Below, one piece after another: positions 31,957-41,934 of a stretch of DNA of 64,000 bases. The notes under the pieces were generated by a model. The model was not told where the DNA came from. It saw only the letters and a program-made list of their open reading frames with translations, and ran no database searches. Each line of letters opens with the position of its first letter. Position 1 is the first letter of the stretch. Made by a program: the position numbers and the translations under genes. Origin of the DNA: Gammaproteobacteria bacterium UBA2679 (GTDB taxonomy: Bacteria > Pseudomonadota > Gammaproteobacteria > Pseudomonadales > Oleiphilaceae); NCBI GenBank assembly GCA_002354735.1, contig DEMD01000016.1, forward strand, positions 1 through 64,000, written 5' to 3'.

Positions 31957-33387
31957 ATGACACTGCAGCACATTTCTGGCAAGTCCGCCCAGGACGCCAT
32001 GTCTGCATCTGAACCGCTTTCTGTCGTCATTCCGGCTCACAATGAGGCTGCCGTCATCGGGCGTTGCCTGTCGTCCCTGCTCAGCAGCTATGAAGCTGGA
32101 GACGCTACGGCTGATGCCGGTCTCCAGGTTGTGGTGGTTTGCAATGGTTGCAGGGACGATACGGCCGCCATCGCCCGTAGCTTTCAGAGCCGTTTCCACC
32201 AGCTGCTGGTAGTTGAAACCGGAACTGCTTCCAAATCTGTTGCGTTGAATCTTGGCGACGAGCATGCCGATCATTTTCCTCGTGTGTATCTGGATGCCGA
32301 TATCGTGACGAGCTTCGCGGCGCTCAGGTCGGCTGCGAAAGCGCTCGAAGCCAGTGAGGCTCTGCTGTGCGTTGCACCCGAAATGCGGGTGGATACCAGT
32401 CAGTCGTCTCTCAGCGTGCGTGCCTTTTACTCAGTTTGGCTCCGGCTCCCTTATTTCACCGACGGACGGATGGTTGGGTCCGGTGTTTACATCCTGTCCC
32501 GACAGGGGCGAGAGCGCTTCGATCGATTTCCCGACATTATTTCCGATGATGGTTTCGTCAGATCCCGTTTCGAGAAACATGAGCGGCAGACGATACCTGG
32601 ATCTTCCTTCACCGTGCAGGCGCCGGCAAATCTGCCAAGTCTGATTAATATCAAGACCAGAGTGCGAACTGGGAATATGGAGCTGGAATGCCGGTATCCA
32701 GGGGCCTCGATCGGTGGGGAAACGACCGGCGGTGCTGTGGCGTCGCTCGTGCGGGCACGCCCCCACCTTTTGCCCGCTGTTCTGCTCTACGTCATGGTTC
32801 AGAGGCTGACGCTGCGGCGCGCCCGAGCCAGAGTAGCTACCGGGGAGTTTTCGCACTGGGAGCGCGACGATAGTTCACGGCAGCGGCCTGCAACGCGCCC
32901 GCTGCGGGTTTTGTTGATTGCTTCATCGGGTGGACACTGGAAACAGATACGACGCCTGCAACCTGCGTTCGAAAGCGAGCAGCTGTATTTTGCCTGCACT
33001 GATGCGAGCTACGAAGAGACTGTAGGTGGCCGCCCCTTCTTCAGTGTGCCGGAAGGTTCGCTGGCCAGTAAGACCCAGCTTGTGCTGCAAGCGTTATCGG
33101 TGCTTCGCGTGTTACTCGTGGTGCGGCCTCAATTGGTGGTTACCACCGGCGCCGCACCGGGTTTTTTCGCGCTGTTCTTCGCCCGCGTGCTGCTGCATCC
33201 GATCTCGCGCCTGTTTGGTCGTCGACCGGTTAAAACGGTCTGGGTGGACAGCATCGCGAATGTTGATGAGCTTTCCGTCAGCGGCCGTCAGGTAGCACGT
33301 TATGCCGATGTGCATCTCACGCAATGGCCGCACCTGGCTGACAGCGTGGCGCCTGGCAAACCAGGATTTAGTGGAGCCGTATTGTGA
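31957..33387 (+). CDS. GT2 glycosyltransferase fused to Alg14/PssD domain
   Basis: A 476-residue two-domain protein. Residues 18-300 are a family-2 glycosyltransferase: SVVIPAHNEAAVIGRCLSSL, VVVVCNGCRDDT and a YLDADIV DxD motif. Residues 316-476 are Alg14/PssD-like: RVLLIASSGGHWKQIRRLQP, a hydrophobic membrane-anchoring segment, and VVTTGAAPGFFALFFA. Alg14 proteins anchor and assist an Alg13-type catalytic subunit, which is encoded next with a four-base stop/start overlap. The fusion couples two sugar-transfer steps in one complex. It opens the exosortase operon. Confidence 0.85.
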   Translation: MTLQHISGKSAQDAMSASEPLSVVIPAHNEAAVIGRCLSSLLSSYEAGDATADAGLQVVVVCNGCRDDTAAIARSFQSRFHQLLVVETGTASKSVALNLGDEHADHFPRVYLDADIVTSFAALRSAAKALEASEALLCVAPEMRVDTSQSSLSVRAFYSVWLRLPYFTDGRMVGSGVYILSRQGRERFDRFPDIISDDGFVRSRFEKHERQTIPGSSFTVQAPANLPSLINIKTRVRTGNMELECRYPGASIGGETTGGAVASLVRARPHLLPAVLLYVMVQRLTLRRARARVATGEFSHWERDDSSRQRPATRPLRVLLIASSGGHWKQIRRLQPAFESEQLYFACTDASYEETVGGRPFFSVPEGSLASKTQLVLQALSVLRVLLVVRPQLVVTTGAAPGFFALFFARVLLHPISRLFGRRPVKTVWVDSIANVDELSVSGRQVARYADVHLTQWPHLADSVAPGKPGFSGAVL

Positions 33388-33899
33388 CTGGTGCCGACGT
33401 GTTCGTTACCGTAGGGTCGCAATTGCCCTTCGAACGTCTCATTCTCGCTGTCGATCAGTGGGCAGCCGAGCATCCCGACCACAGTGTCTTCGCTCAGATT
33501 GGCGACACTGTTTACCAGCCGCAGTACATGGCGTTCGCCCGTAACCTCAGGCCTGGTGACTACTCAGTGTATTTCGATCGGGCTCAGGTTGTGGTGAGTC
33601 ACGTTGGGATGGGCACAATCATTTCGGCCCTCGAAGTCGGTAAGCGGCTGGTGCTTTTGCCGCGTCTCGCGAGCCTGGGCGAGCATCGCTCGGATCATCA
33701 GCTCGGTAGTGCGCGAAAATTCCGCGATCGAGCGAACATCACTGTGGTTGATGACGTTGACGCACTGAAACGGGCGGTAAGCTCGGCGCTACAGGCCGAC
33801 GGCCTCGATTTCGCCAGTGGCGCACCACCTCAGGCGTCGGTTCAATTGCTCGAGACCATGCGTCAGCTGGTCGCACAGACAAAGGCGGGATGCCCGTGA
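33384..33899 (+). CDS. Alg13/PssE-like glycosyltransferase subunit
   Basis: A 171-residue GT28 C-terminal domain. [20 protein letters not shown] opens it, [20 protein letters not shown] is the nucleotide-sugar binding segment, and [10 protein letters not shown] matches the family's E/DxxDxHQ motif. It should form the catalytic half of a split glycosyltransferase with the Alg14 domain encoded upstream. The GTG start overlaps the upstream stop, and its own stop overlaps the start of the exosortase gene, so the three are translationally coupled. Confidence 0.85.
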   Translation: MTGADVFVTVGSQLPFERLILAVDQWAAEHPDHSVFAQIGDTVYQPQYMAFARNLRPGDYSVYFDRAQVVVSHVGMGTIISALEVGKRLVLLPRLASLGEHRSDHQLGSARKFRDRANITVVDDVDALKRAVSSALQADGLDFASGAPPQASVQLLETMRQLVAQTKAGCP

Positions 33900-35563
33900 C
33901 AGATCAAACTTCCTCCTCGATAGATGCCGGTGACATGGCGGCAGAAACCGTTTCCCCAGGTAGTTCGGTAGACAGGATGCTGGCACTGTGTGTTCTGCTC
34001 GTGCTGGGCGCTTTCGCGGCGTCTCTCATGAACCTTGTACAGGTCTGGATGGATTCCGAAGAGTATGGTCACGGTGTGATCGTGCCAATCATCTCGCTAT
34101 ATATGTACTGGCTCAATCGGGAGAAAATTTCTGGGCAGACCGTTCAGCCATCCTGGCTGGCTTTGCCGCTCGCGGTGGCCGGTGGCCTGCTTCATCTGCT
34201 CGGCGTGATGGCCGATGTCGATGTTGCAGCTTACTATGGCTTGCTGCTCTCCTTGGCTGCATTGCCGATGGCGGCTGGCGGCTGGCGGTTGCTGAACCAG
34301 GCTTGGTACCCGCTCCTGCTGGTTCTTTTCGTCATTCCGCTGCCCTACCTGTTGAGTACACTGTTGACGGCGCGAATGCAGCTGGTCAGCTCGGATATTG
34401 GCGTCGCATTCATCCGCTTGTTCGGTCTTCCAGTCATGCAAGACGGCAACGTGCTGTATATGGGTGACTTCAGCATGCTGGTGGAGGAGGCGTGTTCAGG
34501 GCTTCGTTACATGTATCCGCTTGTGAGCATCGCGCTTATCGTTGCCTACTTCTATCGTGGTCCGGTATGGCAGAAGCTTCTGATTGTGCTGTCCACCATA
34601 CCGATCACCATAGGTATGAACAGTTTACGCATCGCAGTGACGGGCCTGATCATTCGTTACTGGGGTTCACAGGCGGCTGAAGGCTTTCTCCACAGCTTTG
34701 AAGGCTGGATTGTCTTTATGCTGGCCTTCGCCTTGCTGATGCTGGAGATCTGGGTGCTCACCCGGCTGTTCCCGAATGGGCAGAGTTTTACGCAGCGTCT
34801 GGAGATCGTCACGCCGCAGCAGCTTGCTCCGGTTCATGTGAGCCGTAGCCCTGTGGCGCGTCTGATGCTGACGACTGCGGTGATTGTTGCCGCTGGTATT
34901 AGCGCTCATGTGTACAGCTTTGTGGCGACAGACACCATTCCAGAGCGCGAGCGCTTCGAGCAACTCCCATTCGTCATAGACGGGCGCGAGGTCTTTCCTG
35001 ACCGACTCTCGTCCGACGTGCTCAGTGTGCTGCGACCACATGATTACTTCATCGGCGACTATAAGCGGATGCAGGTGCAGAGCCCTGGGGAGCTCACAGG
35101 CGCCGAGCAGACGCCTTTGGCATCTGCCATTCCGATAAGTCTCTATCTTGTCTATTACGAGGCTCAGAAAGAGGGCAGTGTCCTTCATTCGCCGCGCGCC
35201 TGTTTGCCCGGTGGTGGCTGGGAGCAGCGGGACGGGGGCACGGTTGCGCTTGAGGCGCTTGGCGGTGAGGGCGATGCCAATCGCGTCATTATCAGCCGGA
35301 ACGGTCGTCGCATGTTGGTGTATTACTGGATTCATCAGCAGGGTGTGAATTACGCCGATGAGTTTGTTGCCCGGGCTTCGCTGCTCTGGCAGTCGCTCAC
35401 CCAGGGCAGAACTGATGGCGGTCTGGTTCGCGTCATTGTTCCGCTTCCGGATGAAGCAGTGCCTGCTGCAGAACGCAAGGTCGCCGAGGAGACTGCTGAA
35501 GAAGCATTACGCAGCTTTGTCAAAGCGCTCATTCCTTCCCTGCCACGGTTTATGCCGAGTTGA
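33890..35563 (+). CDS. xrtD: Exosortase XrtD with fused EpsI domain
   Basis: A 557-residue membrane protein. Residues 25-290 form the exosortase with about eight helices and the catalytic triad Cys202 (EEACSGLRY), Arg247 (NSLRIAV) and His268 (HSFEGW). Residues 335-530 are an EpsI/DUF3485 domain, including FIGDYKR and [13 protein letters not shown]. XrtD is the exosortase paired with VPLPA-CTERM signals, and two such proteins lie in the window. It should cut them in the inner membrane during export. The ATG at 33890 overlaps the upstream gene by ten bases. Confidence 0.9.
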   Translation: MPVTDQTSSSIDAGDMAAETVSPGSSVDRMLALCVLLVLGAFAASLMNLVQVWMDSEEYGHGVIVPIISLYMYWLNREKISGQTVQPSWLALPLAVAGGLLHLLGVMADVDVAAYYGLLLSLAALPMAAGGWRLLNQAWYPLLLVLFVIPLPYLLSTLLTARMQLVSSDIGVAFIRLFGLPVMQDGNVLYMGDFSMLVEEACSGLRYMYPLVSIALIVAYFYRGPVWQKLLIVLSTIPITIGMNSLRIAVTGLIIRYWGSQAAEGFLHSFEGWIVFMLAFALLMLEIWVLTRLFPNGQSFTQRLEIVTPQQLAPVHVSRSPVARLMLTTAVIVAAGISAHVYSFVATDTIPERERFEQLPFVIDGREVFPDRLSSDVLSVLRPHDYFIGDYKRMQVQSPGELTGAEQTPLASAIPISLYLVYYEAQKEGSVLHSPRACLPGGGWEQRDGGTVALEALGGEGDANRVIISRNGRRMLVYYWIHQQGVNYADEFVARASLLWQSLTQGRTDGGLVRVIVPLPDEAVPAAERKVAEETAEEALRSFVKALIPSLPRFMPS

Positions 35564-35665
35564 GGGGGACCTAGAATTCTCAGGCTGTGAGCCAGGTGCA
35601 ATTTTTTGTAACGCCACGCTCTATAATCGTGGTCGAAGTCAGTTATCACCCAGTTGGTCGTTAGT

Positions 35666-38074
35666 ATGTGGTCAGTCATGAATTCCAGAACGCTGTTCAG
35701 ATCCACGGTCTTGGCTTGTCTATACACCGGTCTCGTAGCCTGTAGCTCGCCCGAGGAAAAGTCGCGTGCGTTCCTTGAGAAAGGTGAATCGCATCTGGCG
35801 AGTGGGGATCTGTCCGCAGCGAGTGTTGAATACCGCAATGCACTGGAATATGACAAGAGCAATACTGATGCCTTGTTCGGCATTGCCAAGGTGCTGGAGG
35901 CTCAGGCCAAGTGGCCGGAACTTTACCGGACGCTGAAGCGTGTTGTGGCAGAAGACCCGGAAAACACTGAAGCTCGAGCGCGCTATACACGGCTGCTGCT
36001 CGCTGCTGGCCAGCTTGATGAGGCGCTCGAGCAGACGGACATTCTTGCCAAGGCCTTACCGGAAGATCCAGATACGCTGGTTATGCGGGCAGGGGCGCTG
36101 TTCAAGGTCGGCGATGAAGCTGGTGGCCAGGCGGTGATAGACAAGGCGATTCAACTCAATCCTGACAACAGCGACGCACTACTGCTGTTGGCCACTCGAA
36201 AAATGGCAGATGGTGAGGCCCAGGCTGCGCTCGAACTGCTGGAGCGGGGTGTCAAACAGTCGCCAAAATCGCTGAGTATGCAGCTGATGAAGGTGCAGGC
36301 CCTCAACGAGCTCAAAGACTACAAAGCCGCCATCGGCGTCTTTCAGCAGCTGGTAGATTTTTATCCTGACAATACCGAACTGGCCAAGACACTGGCTCGA
36401 CAGTATATGATCGCGGGACGTAGAGACGATGCGGCCACGGCATTGAAGGCACACGCCGATAGCCAGCTAAGTCCAACAGCTGTTCTGGCCTATGTCGAGT
36501 TCGTCCTCGGCGTCGAATCTGGGGAGGCTGCTGCCAAGGTGCTCGAGTCTTATGTTCCCAGGGTCGAAGCAGGACATGAGCTGGCTTTTGCCTTGGCTGA
36601 TCTGCATATCCGAAATGATGAGCCGGAGCTGGCCAAGCAGCTCATGGTCGAGCTGGCACAAGAAGAGGGAGACAAGGCCATCGGGCTGAAGGCGAAGAAC
36701 CAGCTGATCGCGTTGGCCTATATGAACAAGGACATCGAGACGGCGAAGAAGCTCGTCGAAGAGGTTCTGGTTGCCGATCCGAAGAACGCGGCGGCACTCA
36801 CTCATCGTGCCCGTAACCTGCTTATTGAAAACGATGCTGAAAGTGCCATTCGCGAACTGCGCGCTGCACAGCGGATAGAGCCGAAATCAAGCGAAATTCT
36901 GCTGTTGCTGGCGAAGGCCCATCGGCAGCAGGGAGACAACGCGCTGGCTGCTGACTACTATGGACAGGCTGTGGACGCTGGTAAGGGGAATGCCAGCGCG
37001 GCGGTGCAGGCAGATCTCGTCGGCGAGTATGCTTCGTTCATGGTGTCACAGAAGAACTTCCAGCAGGCGGATGCGCTGGTTTCCCCCTATGTGGGTGACG
37101 ACGCCACTTCGGTCAAACTGCTACAGCTCGCTGCACAGATCAAGTTGTCGACTGGCCAGTGGAGCGAGGCGCAGCGACTGGCCGACCGTATGCACCAGCT
37201 GGGCGAGGGCGACGCCACTGTCGAGCAGATTCGGGGCACTGCGCTCATGGAGCAGGCGCAGTTTGACGCTGGAATCGACAGTTTCAAACAGGCTCAGGCG
37301 GCTGCACCGGAAGGCATCCGGCCAATGGCCGCTCTTGTTGGAGCCTACGTAAAAGCTGACAAGCGTGCGGAAGCAGAGGCCTTCCTCAGCGATGTTTTGA
37401 GGACCGACCCCAAGAATGTCTATGCGCACATTCTGCAAGGCTCGCTTTTCGCTCACTACGGTGAGGTGGATGCTGCACTCAAGAGCTATGAAAAAGCCCG
37501 CGAGGCAGCGCCTAAGCAGGTAGAAGGCTACCTGGAGGGCGTCAATCTGCTCATAGGTCTGCAGCGCTTCGACGAAGCCGAATCGCTTGCTCGCGTTGGT
37601 ATGGAAACGGTGGAAGACCGCCTGGCCCTGTCACTGGCGCTAGGGCAGTTGCTCGAAATGCAGCGTCGACCGGACGAAGCCGCAACGGTATACGCCAGCA
37701 TGCTGGAAACGAACCCGGAGCTGGACGTGGTCGCCAACAATCTGGCGTCCATATTGTCCGCCAGCGGCAGACCAGAGGATCTTGAGCGTGCTGCCAAACT
37801 GGCAGAACGCTTCAGAACCTCAAAGATCCCGCATTTCCAGGACACGCTTGGATGGATCTATTACAAGCAGAACAAACTGGCTGATGCCAAGTATCTGCTG
37901 GAGCAGGCCTCTGAGGCCTTCGGCGATCATCCTGAAGTGAACTACCACCTCGGCATGGTGCTGGTGGCGCAGAACCGCTTCAGTCGTGCACGCGAACTTC
38001 TGCAGACAGCTGCAGCTTCCGAAGTCGATTTTGTTGGGCGCCAGGAAGCGCGAGACGCGTTGGCAAAGCTTTAG
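35666..38074 (+). CDS. prsT: PrsT-type TPR-repeat lipoprotein
   Basis: A protein of about 800 residues made of tandem tetratricopeptide repeats (about residues 40-790), such as AFLEKGESHLASGDLSAASV, LEYDKSNTDALFGIAKVLEA and HILQGSLFAHYGEVDAALKS. The signal peptide ends in the lipobox LVAC. It matches the PEP-CTERM-system TPR lipoprotein, which is regularly encoded beside exosortase genes and may act in polysaccharide export or assembly. ATG at 35666 is used. ATG at 35678 gives an equally good signal peptide, and neither has a strong ribosome-binding site. A TATAAT lies at 35622-35627. Confidence 0.85.
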   Translation: MWSVMNSRTLFRSTVLACLYTGLVACSSPEEKSRAFLEKGESHLASGDLSAASVEYRNALEYDKSNTDALFGIAKVLEAQAKWPELYRTLKRVVAEDPENTEARARYTRLLLAAGQLDEALEQTDILAKALPEDPDTLVMRAGALFKVGDEAGGQAVIDKAIQLNPDNSDALLLLATRKMADGEAQAALELLERGVKQSPKSLSMQLMKVQALNELKDYKAAIGVFQQLVDFYPDNTELAKTLARQYMIAGRRDDAATALKAHADSQLSPTAVLAYVEFVLGVESGEAAAKVLESYVPRVEAGHELAFALADLHIRNDEPELAKQLMVELAQEEGDKAIGLKAKNQLIALAYMNKDIETAKKLVEEVLVADPKNAAALTHRARNLLIENDAESAIRELRAAQRIEPKSSEILLLLAKAHRQQGDNALAADYYGQAVDAGKGNASAAVQADLVGEYASFMVSQKNFQQADALVSPYVGDDATSVKLLQLAAQIKLSTGQWSEAQRLADRMHQLGEGDATVEQIRGTALMEQAQFDAGIDSFKQAQAAAPEGIRPMAALVGAYVKADKRAEAEAFLSDVLRTDPKNVYAHILQGSLFAHYGEVDAALKSYEKAREAAPKQVEGYLEGVNLLIGLQRFDEAESLARVGMETVEDRLALSLALGQLLEMQRRPDEAATVYASMLETNPELDVVANNLASILSASGRPEDLERAAKLAERFRTSKIPHFQDTLGWIYYKQNKLADAKYLLEQASEAFGDHPEVNYHLGMVLVAQNRFSRARELLQTAAASEVDFVGRQEARDALAKL

Positions 38075-38148
38075 ACACAAGGATTCAGAAGTACTGAAAA
38101 GACGTTGGATAACCAAGGTCCAGGAATCGCAAATAGGTGCAGGGAGAT

Positions 38149-39600
38149 ATGGAACTCGCGAAACAGTACACAGGCGGCTTGATCAAGCCTTACTCGTCCG
38201 GCTTCGCTTTATTGTCCAGATCGTTGGATTCAGCAATTATTTTTGCTGCAGCTTTATTCAGCGGTTATTTGTTGGAAGGATATTTTAGCAGCGAATTTAT
38301 CATTGTTGGCTTGATCGGCGGGCTCTGCCATCAGATCCTTGCCGAATTCACTGATATATATCGTTCATGGCGCTCAGAGTCACTATGGGCAGAGGCAAGA
38401 CGAATACTCGCCTGCTGGACCCTTGGCTTCAGCATCATATTCGTAACCGGCCATATGTTCACGCAAATCGCCGCCATTCTGACCTGGCCGTCAAGCGCAC
38501 GCTGGTTCTTCCTGGTGCTGTTCTTTCTGCTTGGCTGGCGGGCTGTCGTGCGAACGGTGCTGCGACAGTTGAGGACGCGAGGCTTCAACACCCGAACGGT
38601 TGCTGTTGTAGGCAGCGGCTCCCTGGCCTCTCAAGTCGCGAGTAACATTCAGTCGGCAACCTGGTTTGGCTATCGCAATCTCGGCTTCTTCGATGATCGC
38701 TGCGACGGGCGGACGGCGGTGGAAAGTGCGTGGCCAGCCAATACTGAATTCGCTCAGCACGCCAAGGACCTGAGCGGATCCTTTGAAGATGTAGTATCGA
38801 TGGCCGAACAGCGCCAGGTGGATACGATCTTCATTGCGCTTCCCATGCGCGCAGAGGAGCGCATCAAGGCGCTGTTGCAGCGGCTCGAGAATTCGACTGC
38901 CACGGTATACGTCGTTCCGGATCTCTTCGTGTTTCAGCTGTTACATGCCAAGAGCATCAACCTCAATGGCATTCCTGCGGTCGGCCTGATTGGCGAGCCG
39001 CACGGGGGCGTGGACGGCGTAGTCAAGCGTATCGAAGATATCGTGCTCGGTTCGTTGATGCTTGCCGTAGCCGCCATTCCCATGTTGCTGATAGCGCTAC
39101 TGGTCAAGCTCACATCGCGCGGCCCGGTCATCTTCAAACAAACCCGCTATGGGCTCGACGGACAGCTGATCAAGGTTCGCAAGTTCAGGACGATGACCGT
39201 CTGTGAGGATGGTGCCACTGTTCAGCAAGCGAGCCGGAACGACGTTCGGGTAACCCCTCTTGGCCGTTTCCTAAGAAAGACATCTCTCGACGAGCTGCCC
39301 CAACTGTTGAACGTGCTTGGCGGTTCGATGTCGATTGTCGGACCACGACCCCATGCCGTAGCCCATAACGAATCCTACCGCTCCCTCATACCGCGTTACA
39401 TGTTGCGTCACAAGATCAAGCCCGGCATCACTGGGTGGGCCCAGGTAAACGGTTGGCGTGGCGAAACCGACACGTTGGACAAGATGCAGAAACGCATAGA
39501 GTACGACCTGCAGTACCTGAACCACTGGACCATCTGGTGGGACGTCCAGATTATTCTCCGGACCGTCGTTCACGGCTTTATCGGCAAGAACGCCTACTGA
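38149..39600 (+). CDS. Undecaprenyl-phosphate sugar phosphotransferase
   Basis: A WcaJ/EpsE-type initiating transferase of about 483 residues. It has four to five N-terminal helices, a CoA-binding-like middle domain (TVAVVGSGSLASQVASNIQS), and a C-terminal catalytic domain (RIEDIVLGSLMLAVAAIPML, KVRKFRTM, LDELPQLLNVLGGSMSIVGP and PGITGWAQVNGWRGET). It transfers a hexose-1-phosphate, usually glucose or galactose, to the lipid carrier and so starts the repeat unit. ATG at 38149 follows AGGGAG closely. GTG at 38137 is an alternative with AGGA at normal distance. Confidence 0.9.
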   Translation: MELAKQYTGGLIKPYSSGFALLSRSLDSAIIFAAALFSGYLLEGYFSSEFIIVGLIGGLCHQILAEFTDIYRSWRSESLWAEARRILACWTLGFSIIFVTGHMFTQIAAILTWPSSARWFFLVLFFLLGWRAVVRTVLRQLRTRGFNTRTVAVVGSGSLASQVASNIQSATWFGYRNLGFFDDRCDGRTAVESAWPANTEFAQHAKDLSGSFEDVVSMAEQRQVDTIFIALPMRAEERIKALLQRLENSTATVYVVPDLFVFQLLHAKSINLNGIPAVGLIGEPHGGVDGVVKRIEDIVLGSLMLAVAAIPMLLIALLVKLTSRGPVIFKQTRYGLDGQLIKVRKFRTMTVCEDGATVQQASRNDVRVTPLGRFLRKTSLDELPQLLNVLGGSMSIVGPRPHAVAHNESYRSLIPRYMLRHKIKPGITGWAQVNGWRGETDTLDKMQKRIEYDLQYLNHWTIWWDVQIILRTVVHGFIGKNAY

Positions 39601-39620
39601 TCGATTTCTGTGGTGGAGGA

Positions 39621-39707
39621 ATGAGCCTGGCCCAACACTGCGACCGGGTGCGCTGGCCATCACGCGAAGCCGCAAGATCAAAATTCATTTGCAGCGCCGA
39701 GGCTTAG
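39621..39707 (+). CDS. Possible 28-residue small protein
   Basis: An ATG preceded by a very good ribosome-binding site (GTGGAGGA, two to three bases away) opens a 28-residue frame, MSLAQHCDRVRWPSREAARS and eight more, 21 bases after the sugar-transferase stop. The composition is ordinary. It may be a real small protein, a leader, or chance. No homology can be judged at this length. Confidence 0.25.
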   Translation: MSLAQHCDRVRWPSREAARSKFICSAEA

Positions 39708-39749
39708 GACTTTGGAGTTGGTTCAGGTCGTAGTCACGCGAAGGCCGTC

Positions 39750-40748
39750 CTATTGCAGGAATATTTCAGCTATCGAGACGGTAATTTCGGTATTCACAGC
39801 TCGGGCGTAAAGAATGAACCGTTCAATTTCAGTCTTGTCGAGCTTGCGTCGTGAAGGCGTCTGCGTCCAGAGCTGCTCAGGCAATACCAGTTCATGGAAG
39901 CCTTCCTCAAGCTCGTACGACTTGTTCATGCGGTTGATGTAGGCTTCACCGCCCTCTCGGATATACCAGAGGTCATCGAGTCGCACCCCAATTTGCGCTG
40001 GTGCGGACAAGTGCAGGCGAATCGTCAGCGTCTTGTAGTTGCTCCAATCTGCTGGCATGGTCAGCATGATGGCATTGCGCCAGCCCTTGCCTTGCGGGCT
40101 AGACTTCAGTGGTAGCTGAAGCCAGCCTCGCTGCTTCGCCCAGTCCGGTCGGTCGTAAGTCGCACGCTCATCGAGCTTGAGCTCATCTGTGATCCCCAGA
40201 TTACTGCCACGCCATCGGGTCAGCGTGCTCCAGTCATCAAAGTTGTCGATGACCGGGAACATCTGCCAACTACGCAGGAAAATCCATGTTTCGGTCAGTA
40301 GCGGTTTGAGCCCGGTCAGCAGCACGCCTAGCAGGATCAGCATGAGGGCAGCCTTCTGCATGTGCGAGCGCGCACGAACGAGCAGAACCACAACGCTCCC
40401 GGCGATCACCCCGTACAGGGTGAGCAGAATGTCATCCAGGGTTGCTGATCGCCCAAGCCCCAGCTGCGCCAGTTCGATGGCCACCGCGAGTGTCATGACC
40501 ACAGCTGCACAGAGCAGCAGCCGCCGAGGCAGAGAAAGAATGCGTGCTCGTAACGAGCCGATAAAAGCCGGAATGACCAGCAGTGGCCAGAAGAAGTGCC
40601 CCGAGTTCCAGGCCGCCTTGAAAATCTCGGGGTCGTGCGCAGATAGCCTGATGCCAGGAATCAACATGAGCACGATGAGAAAAAACAGCAGCCAGTGGCG
40701 CGGTTTGAGCTCAGCGAACAGGGCCCAAAGGGCTTGCGGTTTAAGCAT
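39750..40748 (-). CDS. VanZ-like membrane protein with extracytoplasmic domain
   Basis: A 332-residue protein. The first 165 residues hold a signal-anchor and VanZ-like helices (HWLLFFLIVLMLIPGIRL, AVAIELAQLGLGRSATLDDI with the typical E and D residues). The remainder, about 165 residues, is a soluble beta-rich domain (VIDNFDDWSTLTRWRGSN, NYKTLTIRLHLSAPAQIGVR) resembling carbohydrate-binding or galactose-binding folds. VanZ-like proteins occur in many exosortase/EPS loci. It is transcribed away from rfbB, which starts about 80 bases from it. Confidence 0.75.
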   Translation of the reverse strand: MLKPQALWALFAELKPRHWLLFFLIVLMLIPGIRLSAHDPEIFKAAWNSGHFFWPLLVIPAFIGSLRARILSLPRRLLLCAAVVMTLAVAIELAQLGLGRSATLDDILLTLYGVIAGSVVVLLVRARSHMQKAALMLILLGVLLTGLKPLLTETWIFLRSWQMFPVIDNFDDWSTLTRWRGSNLGITDELKLDERATYDRPDWAKQRGWLQLPLKSSPQGKGWRNAIMLTMPADWSNYKTLTIRLHLSAPAQIGVRLDDLWYIREGGEAYINRMNKSYELEEGFHELVLPEQLWTQTPSRRKLDKTEIERFILYARAVNTEITVSIAEIFLQ

Positions 40749-40824
40749 CAGCTGGGATAATGAGCGGTCTTTTCAGTTGTGGCGCAGGAATGAGTCCTGC
40801 AGCTTAGCGTCAGGGAGCTGTTGA

Positions 40825-41907
40825 ATGAAAATCCTGGTAACAGGGGGCGCTGGATTCATCGGTTCCGCAGTCGTCCGTCACTATATCGAGAACACCGCGC
40901 ACAGCATAGTCAATATAGACAAGCTGACCTATGCTGCCAACCTGGAATCACTCAAGTCCGTCAGCGACAATGATCGGTACAGCTTCCACCAGATCGACAT
41001 CTGCGACCAGGCGGCCGTGACGGCTGTGTTCGCCGCCGAAGCGCCAGATGCCATCATGCATCTGGCTGCCGAGTCTCATGTGGATCGTTCGATCGACGGT
41101 GCCGCCGAATTTATCCAGACCAATATCGTAGGCACCTTCGTGCTGCTCGAAGCCGCTCGTGCCTACTGGCAGACCCTGGGCGAGGCGCAACGCGCCAACT
41201 TCCGCTTTCATCATGTCTCTACTGATGAAGTGTATGGCGACCTCGAAGGCACAGATGATCTGTTCACCGAAACAACACCCTACGAGCCAAGTTCGCCATA
41301 TTCAGCATCCAAGGCCAGCTCCGATCACCTGGTTCGCGCGTGGCAACGAACTTATGGCCTGCCCGTCGTTATCACCAACTGCTCGAACAACTACGGTCCT
41401 TACCATTTCCCCGAAAAGCTGATTCCGCTCACGATTCTCAATGCGCTGCATGGGCAGCCGCTGCCGGTGTATGGTAAGGGCGAACAGATTCGCGACTGGC
41501 TCTACGTCGAGGATCATGCCCGCGCGCTGGCTACAGTGCTGAGCGAAGGCAAGACCGGCGAAACCTATAATATTGGCGGCCATAACGAGCAGAAGAATAT
41601 CGATGTCGTCAAGCGGATCTGCTCACTGCTCGAAGAGCTGTCTCCGGCTGCTGACAACTCGGCGATGGTCGAGGCAGACAAAGTCAACTACGAATCGCTC
41701 ATCACATATGTGACAGACCGCCCAGGCCATGACGCCCGCTACGCCATCGACGCCAGCAAGATCGACCGCGAGCTCGGCTGGCATCCGGCCGAGACCTTCG
41801 ATTCTGGTCTGCGCAAGACCGTGCAGTGGTATCTCGACAACCGCTGGTGGTGGTCGCCGATCCGCGCTGCGAAATACGCAGGCGAGCGGATCGGTCTCAA
41901 ACTTTAG
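40825..41907 (+). CDS. rfbB: dTDP-glucose 4,6-dehydratase
   Basis: A 360-residue extended SDR enzyme, the second step of dTDP-L-rhamnose synthesis. The NAD-binding GGAGFIGS is at residues 7-14, STDEVYGDL and the catalytic YSASKAS are present, and [12 protein letters not shown] and [13 protein letters not shown] complete the family pattern. AGGGAG stands before the ATG. It is the first gene of an rfbBACD operon on the plus strand. The divergent VanZ-like gene shares the short promoter region. Confidence 0.96.
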   Translation: MKILVTGGAGFIGSAVVRHYIENTAHSIVNIDKLTYAANLESLKSVSDNDRYSFHQIDICDQAAVTAVFAAEAPDAIMHLAAESHVDRSIDGAAEFIQTNIVGTFVLLEAARAYWQTLGEAQRANFRFHHVSTDEVYGDLEGTDDLFTETTPYEPSSPYSASKASSDHLVRAWQRTYGLPVVITNCSNNYGPYHFPEKLIPLTILNALHGQPLPVYGKGEQIRDWLYVEDHARALATVLSEGKTGETYNIGGHNEQKNIDVVKRICSLLEELSPAADNSAMVEADKVNYESLITYVTDRPGHDARYAIDASKIDRELGWHPAETFDSGLRKTVQWYLDNRWWWSPIRAAKYAGERIGLKL

Positions 41908-41934
41908 ACGGCCACCGGGGCCAGGGAAACCAAT

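Noticed and set aside
34667..35335. 222-residue minus-strand open frame
   Set aside because: Antisense to the EpsI part of the exosortase gene, with unnatural composition rich in Arg, His and Gln.
35599..35627. Sigma-70 promoter before the TPR lipoprotein gene
   Set aside because: TATAAT is perfect, but no -35 hexamer lies at 16-18 bases. Mentioned in the gene entry only.
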